From Microbispora bryophytorum (GTDB lineage Bacteria > Actinomycetota > Actinomycetes > Streptosporangiales > Streptosporangiaceae), in NCBI RefSeq assembly GCF_006874465.1, contig NZ_VIRL01000005.1, forward strand, positions 1 through 64,000: 64,000 nucleotides of DNA, in the 5' to 3' direction. The position numbers and the translations under genes were made by a program. This document shows positions 1 to 7,678 of this stretch, piece by piece. Each line of letters starts with the position of its first letter. The stretch's first letter is position 1. The notes beneath the pieces were generated by a model. The model ran no database searches and had not been told where the DNA came from. It saw only the letters and a list, made by a program, of their open reading frames with translations.

Positions 1-795
1 CTCTACTACAACAAGGAGGTGCTGAAGAAGGCCGGGGTGGACGCGGACGCGGTGAAGGACTGGGCGTCGCTGACCGCGGCGCTGGAGAAGGTCAAGGCGG
101 CGGGCAAGAAGGGCATCACGTTCTCGGCCATCGGCACAGAGGAGGGCAGCTTCCAGTTCCTGCCCTGGTTCTGGGGCTCGGGCGCGAACCTCACGAAGCT
201 CGACTCACCCGAGGGCGTCTCGGCGGTGGCCCTGTGGGCCGACTGGTTGAAGAAGGGCTACGCGCCCAACTCGGTCATCAACAACACCCAGACCACGAGC
301 TGGCAGGAGTTCGCGACCGGGGACTTCGCCTTCGCCGAGAACGGTACCTGGCAGCTCGCCAACGCGAAGAAGGCCGGCTTCGACTACGGCATCATCCCGA
401 TCCCCGCCAAGGACGGCGGCACCGCCCCCGCCCCGACCGGCGGTGAGTTCGTGAGCATCCCGGTGCAGTCGGACACCGCGCGCTACGTCGCCTCCCAGAA
501 GCTCGTGAGCTGCCTGACCAGCACCGACAACTCCCTGGCGACCACGACCACGCTGTCGTACATCGCGCCGGCGGAAGCGGTGCAGGCCAAGCAGGTCGAG
601 CAGAACGCCGAGCTCAAGGTGTGGGTGGAGGCGGTCAAGGCCGCGAAGGGCCGTACCAGCGACAACCTGGGCACGAAGTACCCGAAGATCTCCGAGCCGA
701 TGTGGGGCGCCGTGCAGGCGGCGCTGAGCGGTTCCACGGCTCCTCAGGAGGCGATGGCGGCGGCCCAGTCGACGGCGGCGAGCGCGACCCAGTAA
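1..795 (+). CDS. ABC sugar-binding lipoprotein, 5' end missing
   Basis: C-terminal part (264 codons) of an extracellular solute-binding protein of the CUT1 sugar-import type. The reading frame is open from base 1, so the start, signal peptide and lipobox lie outside the window. The visible part opens with LYYNKEVLKKAGVD, the usual phrase where these proteins describe lobe 1 after the ligand cleft, and later has a W/G-rich segment (FLPWFWGSGANL) and QEFATGDFAFAENGTWQLAN, typical of the family. The stop codon TAA overlaps the ATG of the first permease (TAATG), so the three transport genes form one operon. No ATPase gene follows, as is common in actinomycetes where one MsiK-type ATPase serves many importers. 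Substrate unknown; the downstream GH63-type glycosidase suggests an oligosaccharide. Confidence 0.9.
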   Translation, partial: LYYNKEVLKKAGVDADAVKDWASLTAALEKVKAAGKKGITFSAIGTEEGSFQFLPWFWGSGANLTKLDSPEGVSAVALWADWLKKGYAPNSVINNTQTTSWQEFATGDFAFAENGTWQLANAKKAGFDYGIIPIPAKDGGTAPAPTGGEFVSIPVQSDTARYVASQKLVSCLTSTDNSLATTTTLSYIAPAEAVQAKQVEQNAELKVWVEAVKAAKGRTSDNLGTKYPKISEPMWGAVQAALSGSTAPQEAMAAAQSTAASATQ

Positions 796-1778
796 TGAGC
801 ACGAGCCGAGTGCCGCGAACGCCGGTGCGTTCCGCCCCCGCCCCCGCCCCCGTTCAGGGGCGGGAGCGCCGGGTGGCACGCACCCGGCCGGGGAAGCGGG
901 CGGCGCAGCAGTGGGCGGCGTGGGCGTTCCTCGCCCCCGTCGTCGTCTACCTGCTGATCTTCTACGCCTACCCGCTGTATCGCAACGTCGAGCTGAGCCT
1001 GCGCAACTACACGGTGCGCTCGTTCGTGCAGGGCGACGCGCCGTTCGCCGGAGTCGCCAACTACGCCAAGGTGTTCGCCGACGCCACCTTCGCGCCGGCG
1101 CTGTGGCACACCATCGTGTTCACGCTGGTGTCGCTGGCCTTCCAGTTCGTCATCGGGCTCGCCCTGGCCGTGTTCTTCAGCCGGAACTTCCGGCTGTCGG
1201 CCACACTGCGCGCGCTGTTCCTGGTGCCGTGGCTGCTGCCGCTGATCGTGTCCGCCTCGACCTGGTCGTGGATGCTCAACAGCGAGTCCGGGGTGGTCAA
1301 CACCGCCCTGAGCTGGGTCGGCGTCGGGCCGGTCAACTGGCTGACCTCCCCGGACTGGTCGCTGTGGTCGGTGATCATCGCCAACATCTGGATCGGCATC
1401 CCGTTCAACCTGGTCGTGCTCTACAGCGGCCTGCAGGCGATCCCATCGGCCGTGTACGAGGCGGCGGCGCTGGACGGGGCCGGCGCCTGGCAGCGGTTCT
1501 GGCGGGTGACCTTCCCGCTGCTGCGTCCCGTGTCGGCGATCACCGTCCTGCTGGGGCTGGTCTACACGCTCAAGGTGTTCGACATCATCTGGATCATGAC
1601 CAAGGGCGGGCCGAGCGACGCCTCCACGACGCTGGCCACCTGGTCCTACCGGCTGGGATTCGGCAACATGCTGCCCTCCTTCGGCCCCGGCGCGGCGGTC
1701 GGCAATCTGCTGATCCTCATGGCGCTGGCCTTCGGCCTCGTCTACATCCGCGTGCAGCGACGGCAGGCCGCGGCATGA
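795..1778 (+). CDS. CUT1 ABC sugar permease (MalF type)
   Basis: Inner-membrane permease of 327 residues. About 35 basic, Pro-rich cytoplasmic residues precede the first membrane helix (WAFLAPVVVYLLIFYAYPLY). The EAA loop that contacts the ATPase is clear near the C-terminal third: EAAALDGAGAWQRFWRV followed by the LLRP helix. The ATG at 795 overlaps the stop of the binding-protein gene by one base and fits family length, so it is preferred over longer in-frame starts. The stop overlaps the next permease start (ATGA). It should form the heterodimeric channel with that second permease. Confidence 0.95.
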   Translation: MSTSRVPRTPVRSAPAPAPVQGRERRVARTRPGKRAAQQWAAWAFLAPVVVYLLIFYAYPLYRNVELSLRNYTVRSFVQGDAPFAGVANYAKVFADATFAPALWHTIVFTLVSLAFQFVIGLALAVFFSRNFRLSATLRALFLVPWLLPLIVSASTWSWMLNSESGVVNTALSWVGVGPVNWLTSPDWSLWSVIIANIWIGIPFNLVVLYSGLQAIPSAVYEAAALDGAGAWQRFWRVTFPLLRPVSAITVLLGLVYTLKVFDIIWIMTKGGPSDASTTLATWSYRLGFGNMLPSFGPGAAVGNLLILMALAFGLVYIRVQRRQAAA

Positions 1779-2581
1779 GGCGGCTCACGACCGTCATCGG
1801 GCTGGCGCTGACCGCGGTGATGCTGTTCCCGGTCTACTGGATGATCAACGTCTCGTTCACCCGAGACCAGGACATGCGCAAGTCGCCGCCGTACTGGTTC
1901 CCCGTCCACGGGACGCTGGAGGGGTATCGCGCGGTGCTGGAGCAGCAGGGGCCCTACCTCGCCACCAGCCTCGTCGTGGGGCTGGGCACCGTCGTGCTGA
2001 CCCTCCTGGTCGCGGCGCCGGCGGCGTACTCGCTGGCCAAGCTGCGCCCGCGCGGCGGCGGCGTGCTGAGCTTCGTGCTGCTGATCGCGCAGATGATCCC
2101 GGGGATCATCATGGCGATGGGCTTCTACGCCATCTTCCTCACCACCGGCGTGCTCAACACCGTTCCCGGGCTGATCGTGGCCGACTCCACCCTCGCGGTG
2201 CCGTTCGCCGTGCTGATCCTCACCGCGTTCATGTCCGGCATCCCCGAGGAACTGCTGCAGGCGGCCCGCGTGGACGGCGCCGGGGTGATGCGCACGTTCG
2301 TCTCGATCGTGCTGCCGGTCTCCCGCAACTCGATCATCACGGTGTCGCTGTTCGCGTTCCTGTGGGCCTGGTCGGACTTCGTCTTCGCCTCCACCCTCGA
2401 CCAGGGCGGCGCCCACCAGCCGATCACGCTCGGCATCTACCACTACATCGGCAACAACAACCAGGAATGGAACGCCATCATGGCCACCGCCGTGGTCGCC
2501 TCCATCCCGGCCACCGTTCTGCTCATCGTCGCCCAGCGTTACGTCGCCGCGGGCGTCACCGCCGGCGCCGTCAAGGACTGA
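1775..2581 (+). CDS. CUT1 ABC sugar permease (MalG type)
   Basis: Second membrane subunit of the importer, 268 residues. It begins MRRLTTVIGLALTAVMLFPVYWMINVSF, the short N-terminus and first helix typical of MalG-like permeases, and carries the EAA loop ELLQAARVDGAGVMRTFVSI followed by VLPVSR. The ATG at 1775 overlaps the upstream stop by 4 bp, giving translational coupling. The glycosidase gene starts 28 bp downstream, so transporter and hydrolase are likely co-transcribed. Confidence 0.95.
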   Translation: MRRLTTVIGLALTAVMLFPVYWMINVSFTRDQDMRKSPPYWFPVHGTLEGYRAVLEQQGPYLATSLVVGLGTVVLTLLVAAPAAYSLAKLRPRGGGVLSFVLLIAQMIPGIIMAMGFYAIFLTTGVLNTVPGLIVADSTLAVPFAVLILTAFMSGIPEELLQAARVDGAGVMRTFVSIVLPVSRNSIITVSLFAFLWAWSDFVFASTLDQGGAHQPITLGIYHYIGNNNQEWNAIMATAVVASIPATVLLIVAQRYVAAGVTAGAVKD

Positions 2582-2608
2582 GCCTCTCCGAGAAGGGACC
2601 CCCTCTTC

Positions 2609-4330
2609 ATGACCGTCGCCGCTTCAGGCCCGGTGTTCTCCCTGCGGGAAATCCCGTTCAGCTACCGCGGCTCCTGGTTCGGCTTCTCGCCGGTGATCGC
2701 GCAGAAGACCTACGCCCCGGACGTGCACCTGGTCTCCCACCAGACCGGCATGCATCCGATCCTGCGGCTGGCGCCGTCCGCCGAGAGCGACGTCACCGCC
2801 ACGCCCCACCAGCTCACCTGGAGCCGCGCCGACGGCCGGATCGACCTCGCCTATGAGAACGCCGACACGGTGCGGCTGCGCGGCCGGGGCCTCGGGCTGA
2901 GCCTCCTGGCCGCCGACCCCGCCCTGACGCCGTTCAGCGGCCCGTACTTCTACCAGGACCCGGTGGACGGATCGTTCGTCTTCACCGTCTACCAGACCGG
3001 CCGCCGCTACCGGATCACGGTGCTCGCCGGTCAGGCCGAGGCGCGGGGCGCCCAGGCGCTCGGCACCGCCGAACGCGGCGTCGTCCTGAGCGGCGAGTGG
3101 GAGATCGCCGTCGAGGAGTACGAGACCGCGCGCGCCCCCTATGCGCGCACGGACGCCTTCGAGCAGGTGGCCGCGGCGGCGCGGGCCGAGTTCGACGCGT
3201 TCACCGCGGCGGTCGCGCCCTGGCGCAGCGACCGGACGCCCGCGGCCGAGCTGGCCGCCTACGTCCTGTGGTCGGCGACCGTGCGTCCGGCCGGGTTCGT
3301 CACCCGGCCCGCCGTGCTGATGTCCAAGCACTGGATGGACAAGGTGTGGAGCTGGGACCACTGCTTCAACGCCATCGCCCTCGCCGACGGCCTGCCGGGC
3401 CTGGCGTGGGACCAGTTCCGACTGCCCTTCGACCACCAGGACGACGCGGGCGCGCTGCCCGACTCCGTCACCCACTCGGAGATCCTCTACAACTTCGTGA
3501 AGCCGCCCATCCACGGCTGGGCCCTGCGCAGCCTCCCGCCGGCGGCCGAGCCGGAGGAGATCTACCGGCTGCTGGAACGCTGGACGACCTTCTGGCTCAC
3601 GGCGCGGCGCGTCCCGGGCGGTGACCTGCCGCACTACCAGCACGGCAACGACAGCGGCTGGGACAACGCCACCACCTTCGACCCCGAGCGCGTCGTCGAG
3701 ACCGCCGACCTGGCCGCCTTCCTCGTCCTGCAGCTGCGCGAGCTGGCCCGCCGGGCCCCGGACCCGGCCGCGGCGGCCCACTGGTCGGGCGCCGCCGACC
3801 GGATGCGCGACGCGCTGCTCGCCGAGCTGTGGACGGGGGACCGCTTCGTCGCCCGCGGCGCGAACTCCGGGCGCACCTGGTCGAGCTCCAGCCTGCTCGA
3901 CCTCATGCCCATCGTGCTCGGCGACGAGCTTCCCGAGCCGGTGCACACGGCGCTCGCCGCACGCATCGCCGCGCATCTGACCGCGTTCGGGCCCGCCACC
4001 GAGCACCCCGAGTCCGAGCACTACCAGGACGACGGCTACTGGCGGGGACCGATCTGGGCCCCGTCGACCGTGCTCATCGAGGACGGCCTGCGCCGCGCCG
4101 GCCACGTCGGGCTGGCCGACGAGATCAGCGCCCGCTTCCGCGCGCTCTGTGAGCGGTCCGGCTTCGCGGAGAACTTCGACGCGCGCACCGGCGAGGGGCT
4201 GCGCGACCGCGCCTACACCTGGACGGCCAGCGCCTACCTCATCCTCGCCGCCGCCGACGAAGCGCGGCGCGAACGGCGGACGCAGACGGCGGAGGCGGCG
4301 GCTTTGACACGACCGCGGACGCCTGCGTAG
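2609..4330 (+). CDS. GH63-type (MGH1-like) glycoside hydrolase
   Basis: Protein of 573 residues with an N-terminal beta-rich region (about 1-190) and a C-terminal (alpha/alpha)6 barrel of the GH63/MGH1-like clan. Landmark motifs are WSWDHCFNAIAL near residue 248, DDAGALPDSVTHSE near 278, GNDSGWDNATTFD near 346, YWRGPIWAPS near 477 and ENFDARTGEG near 525. The WDN-type Asp and the C-terminal Glu of ENF are where GH63 enzymes carry their catalytic acids. No signal peptide is visible, so it probably acts in the cytosol on an oligosaccharide brought in by the preceding importer. Known relatives include alpha-glucosidases (YgjK) and mannosylglycerate hydrolases; the substrate cannot be told from sequence. 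The 3' end contains the promoter of the following LacI gene. Confidence 0.85.
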   Translation: MTVAASGPVFSLREIPFSYRGSWFGFSPVIAQKTYAPDVHLVSHQTGMHPILRLAPSAESDVTATPHQLTWSRADGRIDLAYENADTVRLRGRGLGLSLLAADPALTPFSGPYFYQDPVDGSFVFTVYQTGRRYRITVLAGQAEARGAQALGTAERGVVLSGEWEIAVEEYETARAPYARTDAFEQVAAAARAEFDAFTAAVAPWRSDRTPAAELAAYVLWSATVRPAGFVTRPAVLMSKHWMDKVWSWDHCFNAIALADGLPGLAWDQFRLPFDHQDDAGALPDSVTHSEILYNFVKPPIHGWALRSLPPAAEPEEIYRLLERWTTFWLTARRVPGGDLPHYQHGNDSGWDNATTFDPERVVETADLAAFLVLQLRELARRAPDPAAAAHWSGAADRMRDALLAELWTGDRFVARGANSGRTWSSSSLLDLMPIVLGDELPEPVHTALAARIAAHLTAFGPATEHPESEHYQDDGYWRGPIWAPSTVLIEDGLRRAGHVGLADEISARFRALCERSGFAENFDARTGEGLRDRAYTWTASAYLILAAADEARRERRTQTAEAAALTRPRTPA

Positions 4331-4333
4331 CCT
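4304..4333 (+). promoter_or_regulatory. sigma70-like promoter of the lacI-type gene
   Basis: A perfect -35 TTGACA (4304-4309), 18-bp spacer and -10 TAGCCT (4328-4333) lie within the last codons of the glycosidase gene. The predicted transcription start (about 4340) falls inside the palindrome at 4338-4351 and about 25 bases before the ATG at 4364. This lets the repressor be made independently of the sugar operon. Confidence 0.6.
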
Positions 4334-4337
4334 GCGG

Positions 4338-4351
4338 TCGAATCGATTCGA
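4338..4351. promoter_or_regulatory. 14-bp palindromic LacI-type operator
   Basis: TCGAATCGATTCGA is a perfect 14-bp palindrome with the central CG expected of LacI-family operators. It sits on the predicted transcription start, so repressor binding there would give autoregulation. A weaker half-related inverted repeat, CATCG-N3-CGATG, covers 4354-4366 and includes the ATG. The main operon promoter is upstream of the window, so a second copy there cannot be checked. Confidence 0.6.
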
Positions 4352-4363
4352 AGCATCGCGTCG

Positions 4364-5392
4364 ATGAGCTGCCGCGGGGGACGGGTGAACATCGGGGAGA
4401 TCGCCAAGCGGGCGGGCGTGTCGCGGAGCACGGTCTCCTACGCTCTCAGCGGCAAGCGCGCGGTCTCCGCCGCGACCCGCCGACGCATCCTCCAGGTCAT
4501 CGACGACGTCGGCTACCGGCCCAACGCCTCCGCCAGAGCCCTGGCGGAGGGCCGCACCCGTGCCATCGGCCTGGTCATCCCGCCCGCCGGGCGGCGGCTG
4601 ACCCCGATCCAGCTCGGCTTCGTCGCCGATGTCGTGGCCGCCGCCGGCCGGCGCGAACTGGACGTGCTCCTGTCGCCCAGCGGCGGCGAGCACGACCGCT
4701 CGTTCGAGCGGATGGTCCGCGGTCGCCGCGTCGACGGCGTGATCCTGATGGAGGTCCGGCTGCGGGACGCGAGGGCCGCCCGCCTGCGGGAGTCGGGTGT
4801 GCCCTTCGTCGCGATCGGCCACACCGCGGACGCCGCGACCGGTTACTGGGTGGATCTGGACTACCAAGGGCTCGTCGCGAGCTGTGTGCGTCATCTGGCC
4901 GACCTCGGGCACCGCGAGATCGCCTTGATCAACCGGCCGCGAGAGCTGCTGGACTCCGGCTACGGCCCGGCCCGCCGCGCCCTGGACGGGTTCGAGGCCG
5001 CCGCGGCGGCACGGTCCCTGTCCGCGACCGCGTCGTGCTGCCCCGACGAGGCGGCGGCGGGCGAGACCTTCATCGAGGACCTGCTGGCGGCCCGGCCGGG
5101 AGTCACCGGCCTCGTCACGATCAACGAGGCGGCCCTGCCCGGCATCGAGCGCGCGCTGCGACGCCTCGGGCGCGCGGTGCCCCGGCACATCTCCGTCACC
5201 GGGGTCGTGGGGCGGCACTGGGCCGAGGAGTTCCATCCGCCGCTCACCGCGGCCGACGTCCCGATCACCGACATGGCGGAAAGGGCCGTGGAACTGCTGG
5301 CCGAGCGACTGGCCGAGCCCGGCACGCCGCCCCGCAACGTTCTGCTCGCCCCGCCGATCTCTCTGCGTTCGAGCACGGCGCCGCCGCCGTGA
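4364..5392 (+). CDS. LacI-family transcriptional repressor
   Basis: Sugar-responsive repressor of up to 342 residues. The N-terminal helix-turn-helix reads VNIGEIAKRAGVSRSTVSYALSG, followed by the hinge (YRPNASARALAEGRT) and a periplasmic-binding-protein-like effector domain to the C-terminus. Two starts are possible: ATG 4364, or GTG 4385, which puts VNIGEIAKRAG at the N-terminus as in most relatives and has GGGGGACGG upstream. Its position directly after the importer and glycosidase and the palindrome at its own promoter suggest it represses both itself and that operon. Confidence 0.93.
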   Translation: MSCRGGRVNIGEIAKRAGVSRSTVSYALSGKRAVSAATRRRILQVIDDVGYRPNASARALAEGRTRAIGLVIPPAGRRLTPIQLGFVADVVAAAGRRELDVLLSPSGGEHDRSFERMVRGRRVDGVILMEVRLRDARAARLRESGVPFVAIGHTADAATGYWVDLDYQGLVASCVRHLADLGHREIALINRPRELLDSGYGPARRALDGFEAAAAARSLSATASCCPDEAAAGETFIEDLLAARPGVTGLVTINEAALPGIERALRRLGRAVPRHISVTGVVGRHWAEEFHPPLTAADVPITDMAERAVELLAERLAEPGTPPRNVLLAPPISLRSSTAPPP

Positions 5393-5490
5393 ACGGGTTC
5401 CGCCGATCCGGCCGTTCTCGTGTCGTCTGCCCGAGAGGATAGGTTGGCTCACGATCATCGGGGCGCGAGTGGCCATGGGGAGGTTCGGGA

Positions 5491-7047
5491 GTGGTGCCGT
5501 CCACGCTCGGCGGTCGTTACGAGCTGGAGGAGCTGATCGGCCGGGGCGGGATGGGCGAGGTCTGGCGGGGCCGGGACCTGCGGGCCCACCGCCCCGTGGC
5601 GGTGAAGATCCTCGCGCCGCAGGTCGCCGGGGTCGCCTCGCGGGAGCGCTTCGCCCGTGAGGCCCGCGCCGCCGCCCGCGTGGTGCACCCGAACGTGGTC
5701 ACCGTGCTCGACGTGGGCGAGCAGGACGCGCGGCCCTATCTGGTGATGGAGCTGCTCACCGGCCGCAGCCTGGCCGAGGAGCTGCTCGACCGGGGCCGGT
5801 ACGGCGTGGCGGAGGCGTGCCGTCTCATGAGCCAGGCCGCCGCGGGCCTGGACGCCGCGCACCGCGCCGGGGTCGTGCACCGGGACGTCAAACCCGCCAA
5901 CCTGCACCTCACCGCGAGCGGCGTGCTCAAGGTGGTCGACTTCGGCGTCGCCCAGGTGGCGACCGAGGCGGCGCGGCTCACCATGGTGGGCGCGGTCGTC
6001 GGCACCGCCGCCTACCTGGCTCCGGAGCAGATCGACGGCAGGGGCGGCGGGTCCGCCTGCGATCTGTACGCGCTGGGGTGCGTCTGCTACGAGCTGCTGT
6101 GCGGGCATCCGCCGTTCACCGGGTCGGCCCCGGAGCTGGTCTACCAGCACATCCACCAGGCTCCGGTGCCGCCCAGCCGGCACCGTCCCGACATCCCCGC
6201 CGAGCTGGAGCGCCTCATCATGGCGCTGCTCGCCAAGGACTCCGCCGGCCGGCCCGCCGACGCGGAGGTCGCCCGCCGGATCCTGGCGGCCGTCGCCCTC
6301 GCCCCGGGGAACCCGCCGCGCGAGGCCGGGATGCCGCAGGCGCCGTACGGCGCGCGTGCGGGCGACACGGCGCTGCTGGACGCCACGCTGCTGGACGCCG
6401 CGCTGCTCGACGCCCCGCCGCCCGGCGTCGCGGCCGGTCGTGGGGCGGGGGCGTCGCCCGAGCGGCGCACGCTCATCCGGCTCGGGGCCGCGGTGGCGGG
6501 CCTCGCCGCGGTCACGATCGGGGTGGCGGCGCTGTCCGGCGGCGGCGGGCAGGCGGAATCCGCGGTCGCGGCCCAGTCGCCGGCGGCCGCCGGCGACTCA
6601 CCCACCCCGGAGAGGAAGGGCTCGGCCGCTCCGACGCCCCGGCCGAGCAGGACACCGTCTCTCAGGCCGTCCCCGAAGCCGTCCCCGAAGCCGTCTCCCA
6701 CGCCGTCCGCGCGCCGCGTCTACCGCAGCTACCAGGAGTGGCTGGCCGCCTTCGACCACGCCGTGCAGGAGCAGGAGCGCCGGGGCGGCATCGAGCCGAA
6801 GCTGGCCCGCGACGCCCACGAGGAGATCAGGAGGACGGCCAGGGACATGTCCAGGGACATGCCCAGGGGCCGGGACAGGGGAAGGGGCAGTGGCCGGGGC
6901 GGGGACGGGGGCGACAAGGCCGCGGAGCGCGTCCGCGACCTGCTCGGCAAACTCCAGCAGGCGCACCAGGACGGCCGGCTCGCCGACGGCCCGCTCGTCG
7001 ACTTCCTGAACGCCGCCGGCCTCAGCGCGCGGAGGGGCGGCGACTGA
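5491..7047 (+). CDS. membrane Ser/Thr protein kinase (PknB/Hanks type)
   Basis: Receptor-like kinase of 518 residues. The catalytic domain has the glycine loop GRGGMGEVW (17-25), ATP-binding Lys39 in VAVKIL, the catalytic loop HRDVKPAN (130-137, Asp132), DFG at 150-152 and APE at 177. A linker with three LLDA repeats leads to one membrane helix (about 328-349, IRLGAAVAGLAAVTIGVAAL). The outside part has a Pro/Ser/Lys linker with repeated PSPKPSPKPSP and then a charged helical tail (YQEWLAAFDHAV onward) ending in a basic RGRDRGRGSGRG stretch. No PASTA repeat is present. GTG 5491 is chosen because GGGGAGG lies 7 bases upstream. The 3' end overlaps the convergent Lrp gene by 26 bp. Ligand and substrates unknown. 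Confidence 0.93.
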   Translation: MVPSTLGGRYELEELIGRGGMGEVWRGRDLRAHRPVAVKILAPQVAGVASRERFAREARAAARVVHPNVVTVLDVGEQDARPYLVMELLTGRSLAEELLDRGRYGVAEACRLMSQAAAGLDAAHRAGVVHRDVKPANLHLTASGVLKVVDFGVAQVATEAARLTMVGAVVGTAAYLAPEQIDGRGGGSACDLYALGCVCYELLCGHPPFTGSAPELVYQHIHQAPVPPSRHRPDIPAELERLIMALLAKDSAGRPADAEVARRILAAVALAPGNPPREAGMPQAPYGARAGDTALLDATLLDAALLDAPPPGVAAGRGAGASPERRTLIRLGAAVAGLAAVTIGVAALSGGGGQAESAVAAQSPAAAGDSPTPERKGSAAPTPRPSRTPSLRPSPKPSPKPSPTPSARRVYRSYQEWLAAFDHAVQEQERRGGIEPKLARDAHEEIRRTARDMSRDMPRGRDRGRGSGRGGDGGDKAAERVRDLLGKLQQAHQDGRLADGPLVDFLNAAGLSARRGGD

Positions 7048-7501
7048 GGTCCTCGACCGCGCCGACGTCGCGGGTCCACGAGCCGAGCACGAGCAGGGTC
7101 TTGGTGCCGGTCACGTCGCCGGCGCGGCGCAGCCGGTCGATGACCTGCTGCAGGTGCCCGAGGTCGCGGACGCGGACGTGGATGAGCGCGTCCGGGTCCC
7201 CGGCGATGGTGAACACCTCCTGCACCTCCGGCACGTCCGTGACGGTACGGACGATCTTGCCGACCGGGGTCGTGCCCGGATAGCGCAGTTCGGTGAACGC
7301 CTCGATGCCCCAGCCGAGCTTGGCGTAGTCGATCCGCACGGTGAAGCCGGTGATGACGCCGATCTCCCGCAGGCGGTCGACCCGCCGCTTGACGGCGGCC
7401 ACCGACAGGCCGATCTCGGCCGCCATCTCGGAGAAGGTCCTGCGCCCGTCCTCGCGCAGCAGGCGCAGCAGCCGGTGGTCGATGTCGTCGATCTCCGCCA
7501 T
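7022..7501 (-). CDS. Lrp/AsnC-family regulator
   Basis: Regulator of 159 residues: an N-terminal winged helix-turn-helix (DDIDHRLLRLLREDGR, then FSEMAAEIGLSVAAVKRRVDRL) and a C-terminal RAM ligand-binding domain (about 65-150, with VQEVFTIAGDPDALIHVRV). A GAGGGAG ribosome site 7 bases before the ATG at 7501 fixes the start; longer in-frame starts lack this. It is divergent from the indolepyruvate oxidoreductase gene, the usual position for an Lrp paralogue controlling amino-acid catabolism, and probably senses an amino acid. Confidence 0.95.
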   Translation of the reverse strand: MAEIDDIDHRLLRLLREDGRRTFSEMAAEIGLSVAAVKRRVDRLREIGVITGFTVRIDYAKLGWGIEAFTELRYPGTTPVGKIVRTVTDVPEVQEVFTIAGDPDALIHVRVRDLGHLQQVIDRLRRAGDVTGTKTLLVLGSWTRDVGAVEDLSRRPSAR

Positions 7502-7678
7502 GGCGTGCTCCCTCTTCAGCCGGCCCGTCCAACCGGCGCGGCGCAAAGAACAGTAGCGTCCAACGCGGACTTCTCCATCTTTTTGCGTCTTGTCGGCCGT
7601 TTCCCGCGTGATGCTTGCGCGTACGCCCAGGGCGTTGGTGTGCTGTGGGTCACCCTCGGAACTCAGGAGGTTCGCACC
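7502..7678. promoter_or_regulatory. divergent promoter region, Lrp / indolepyruvate oxidoreductase
   Basis: A 177-bp divergent intergenic region. Its centre (7541-7590) is AT-rich for this genome and has GCAAAGA (7543-7549) facing a TCTTTTTGC stretch (7579-7586), an imperfect inverted repeat that is a plausible Lrp site. An AGGAGG ribosome site for the oxidoreductase is at 7665-7670. No clear -35/-10 pair was identified. Confidence 0.4.

Noticed and set aside
2624-5476. Minus-strand open frame of 950 codons
   Set aside because: Shadow of the glycosidase and LacI genes, which have clear motifs on the plus strand.
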